Below are positions 5,092 to 6,506 of a DNA stretch of 6,506 nt, piece by piece. This stretch comes from Collinsella sp. GTDB lineage: Bacteria > Actinomycetota > Coriobacteriia > Coriobacteriales > Coriobacteriaceae. A program made the translations under genes and the position numbers. Under the pieces are notes generated by a model. The model saw only the letters and a program-made list of their open reading frames with translations. It did not search any database and was not told where the DNA came from. Position 1 is the first letter of the stretch; every line of letters begins with the position of its first letter. The stretch spans positions 6,299-12,804 of the forward strand of contig DXZV01000022.1 in NCBI GenBank assembly GCA_019419485.1. The letters are read 5' to 3'.

Positions 5092-5535
5092 GTGATTTCG
5101 AAATCGACTCACTACGCCAAGCAGGGCGAGGTCCAGCGCAACTGGGTTCTCGTCGACGCCGATGGTGCTGTCCTGGGCCGTCTTGCCACCCAGATCGCAA
5201 TGATCCTGCGCGGTAAGAACAAGCCCCAGTTCACGCCCAACAGCGACTGCGGCGACTTCGTTGTCGTCATCAACGCCGATAAGGTCCAGCTTACCGGTAA
5301 CAAGGCCGACACGAAGACCTATTATCGCCACAGCGGCTACAACGGCGGCCTCAAGGCTGAGAGCTTCCGCCAGGCTATGGAGAAGCACCCGGAGAAGGTC
5401 ATCGAGCGCGCCGTTCGCGGTATGCTGCCCAAGACCACCCTCGGCCGTGCCCAGATGACCAAGCTTAAGGTCTACGCTGGTGCCGAGCATCCGCACGCTG
5501 CCCAGAACCCCACGAAGATTGAGCTGGAGGCTTAA
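5092..5535 (+). CDS. rplM: 50S ribosomal protein L13
   Basis: L13 is an early-assembling 23S rRNA-binding protein of the large subunit. The 147-residue product has the usual length and signatures: WVLVDADGAVLGRLAT (18-33), GDFVVVINADKVQLTGNK (54-71), AVRGMLPKTTLGR (107-119) and KLKVYAGAEHPHAAQNP (124-140). It starts with GTG, supported by GGAGGAG (5080-5086) five bases upstream; no ATG fits as well. The frame is complete. It is the first gene of the rplM-rpsI operon, two bases from rpsI, with its own promoter and a structured leader. Confidence 0.98.
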   Translation: MISKSTHYAKQGEVQRNWVLVDADGAVLGRLATQIAMILRGKNKPQFTPNSDCGDFVVVINADKVQLTGNKADTKTYYRHSGYNGGLKAESFRQAMEKHPEKVIERAVRGMLPKTTLGRAQMTKLKVYAGAEHPHAAQNPTKIELEA

Positions 5536-5537
5536 AG

Positions 5538-5933
<396 letters not shown>

Positions 5934-5963
5934 GGTTTTATCTCCTTACGAGATACAATGTAC

Positions 5964-6008
5964 AAGCGGGGCCTGCCGATTCCTCGGCGGGTCCCGCTTT
6001 TCTTTTTC
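5964..6008 (+). terminator. Rho-independent terminator of rplM-rpsI
   Basis: A 16-bp stem, with arm 5964-5979 (AAGCGGGGCCTGCCGA) pairing to 5984-5999 with two G-T pairs, closes on a TTCC loop. The tail is TTCTTTTT. A smaller hairpin, TATCTC/GAGATA (5939-5944 with 5950-5955), lies just before it. Confidence 0.93.
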
Positions 6009-6056
6009 GACTAGGGTGGGCGGTTGCATATCGCCTGCTAGGGAAGGAGCGATCCT

Positions 6057-6506
6057 ATGCCCCAGAACATCTTCGGTACCGACGGCGTCCGTGGCGTCGC
6101 CAATGCCGACCTCTCGTGCGACCTCGCGTTTCGCCTGGGCCGCGCGGCGACCAAGTTCCTTGGCCCGGATATCTGCGTCGGCCGCGACACGCGTCTTTCG
6201 GGTACCATGCTCGAGAGCGCTCTGACCGCCGGCATCATGGCCGAGGGCGGCCGTCCGCACTGCTGCGGCGTCATCCCCACGCCTGCCGTGGCGCTGCTCA
6301 CCGTCCAGAACGAGCTCGACGGCGGTATCGTCATCTCTGCTTCGCACAATCCGCCGGAGTTCAACGGCATCAAGTTCTTTAGCCGCAAGGGTATGAAGCT
6401 TCCCGACGCGGTCGAGGAGGAAATCAGCGCCTGGGTCATGTCCGAGGAAGCCATGGCTGCCGACACGCTGCCGACCGGTGCCGTCGTGGGCCAGGCCGAT
6501 ATCGGC
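6057..6506 (+). CDS. glmM: Phosphoglucosamine mutase, N-terminal part (3' end outside window)
   Basis: GlmM converts glucosamine-6-phosphate to glucosamine-1-phosphate, on the route to UDP-GlcNAc for peptidoglycan. The first 150 codons are present. FGTDGVRGVAN (6-16) is the family N-terminal signature, VGRDTRLSG (41-49) follows, and GGIVISASHNP (89-99) contains the catalytic phosphoserine at S96. NGIKFF lies shortly after. The ATG at 6057 has AAGGAG (6044-6049) seven bases upstream. The family is about 445-450 residues, so about two thirds lies beyond the window. The order rplM-rpsI-glmM is common in Actinobacteria. A strong terminator separates it from rpsI, so it probably has its own promoter within 6009-6050, where I see only weak candidates such as TTCGAC (6006-6011). 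Confidence 0.97.
   Translation, partial: MPQNIFGTDGVRGVANADLSCDLAFRLGRAATKFLGPDICVGRDTRLSGTMLESALTAGIMAEGGRPHCCGVIPTPAVALLTVQNELDGGIVISASHNPPEFNGIKFFSRKGMKLPDAVEEEISAWVMSEEAMAADTLPTGAVVGQADIG

Noticed and set aside
4945..5496. 183-residue minus-strand frame
   Set aside because: Antisense to rplM and its promoter, with no SD support.
5946..6466. Minus-strand frames of 133 and 142 residues opposite glmM
   Set aside because: Shadows of glmM, whose protein motifs are unmistakable.

Overview
The window looks like chromosomal DNA from a GC-rich actinobacterium, most likely a gut Coriobacteriia such as Collinsella. The grounds are the rplM-rpsI-glmM gene order, the GC-rich third codon positions, frequent GTG starts behind strong Shine-Dalgarno (SD) sites, and a one-piece tmRNA. 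The genus is an inference, not something the sequence proves.

Layout, left to right. (1) Bases 1-1364 hold the C-terminal two thirds of a heavy-metal P1B-type ATPase, closed by a probable terminator. (2) Bases 1439-2373 hold a toxin-antitoxin operon: a good promoter, a GCTAGC inverted-repeat operator, a RelB/DinJ-like antitoxin and a PIN-domain toxin that overlaps it by 4 bases. (3) A 14-bp perfect hairpin (2385-2423) separates this operon from a convergent minus-strand gene of unknown function (2432-2866). (4) Bases 3106-3469 are ssrA (tmRNA), with an encoded CCA, a G3-U alanine identity pair and a tag frame reading DNNSSFEPMALAA, followed by a strong terminator. (5) Bases 3512-4044 hold no convincing gene but two repeat structures. 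One is a 133-bp multi-arm palindromic element whose ends copy the tmRNA T-arm. The other is an array of four 62-bp units that fold into regularly spaced hairpins with compensatory base changes. (6) A patatin-like phospholipase lies at 4056-4934. (7) A promoter and a leader hairpin precede rplM-rpsI, which ends in a strong terminator. (8) The 5' part of glmM runs off the right edge.

The core genes (ssrA, rplM, rpsI, glmM) are housekeeping genes for ribosome rescue, ribosome structure and peptidoglycan precursor synthesis. The accessory parts are the metal pump, the toxin-antitoxin pair, the orphan minus-strand gene and the repeats around ssrA. The repeat region is the least explained and most interesting part. 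It has structure conserved beyond primary sequence and no coding explanation.
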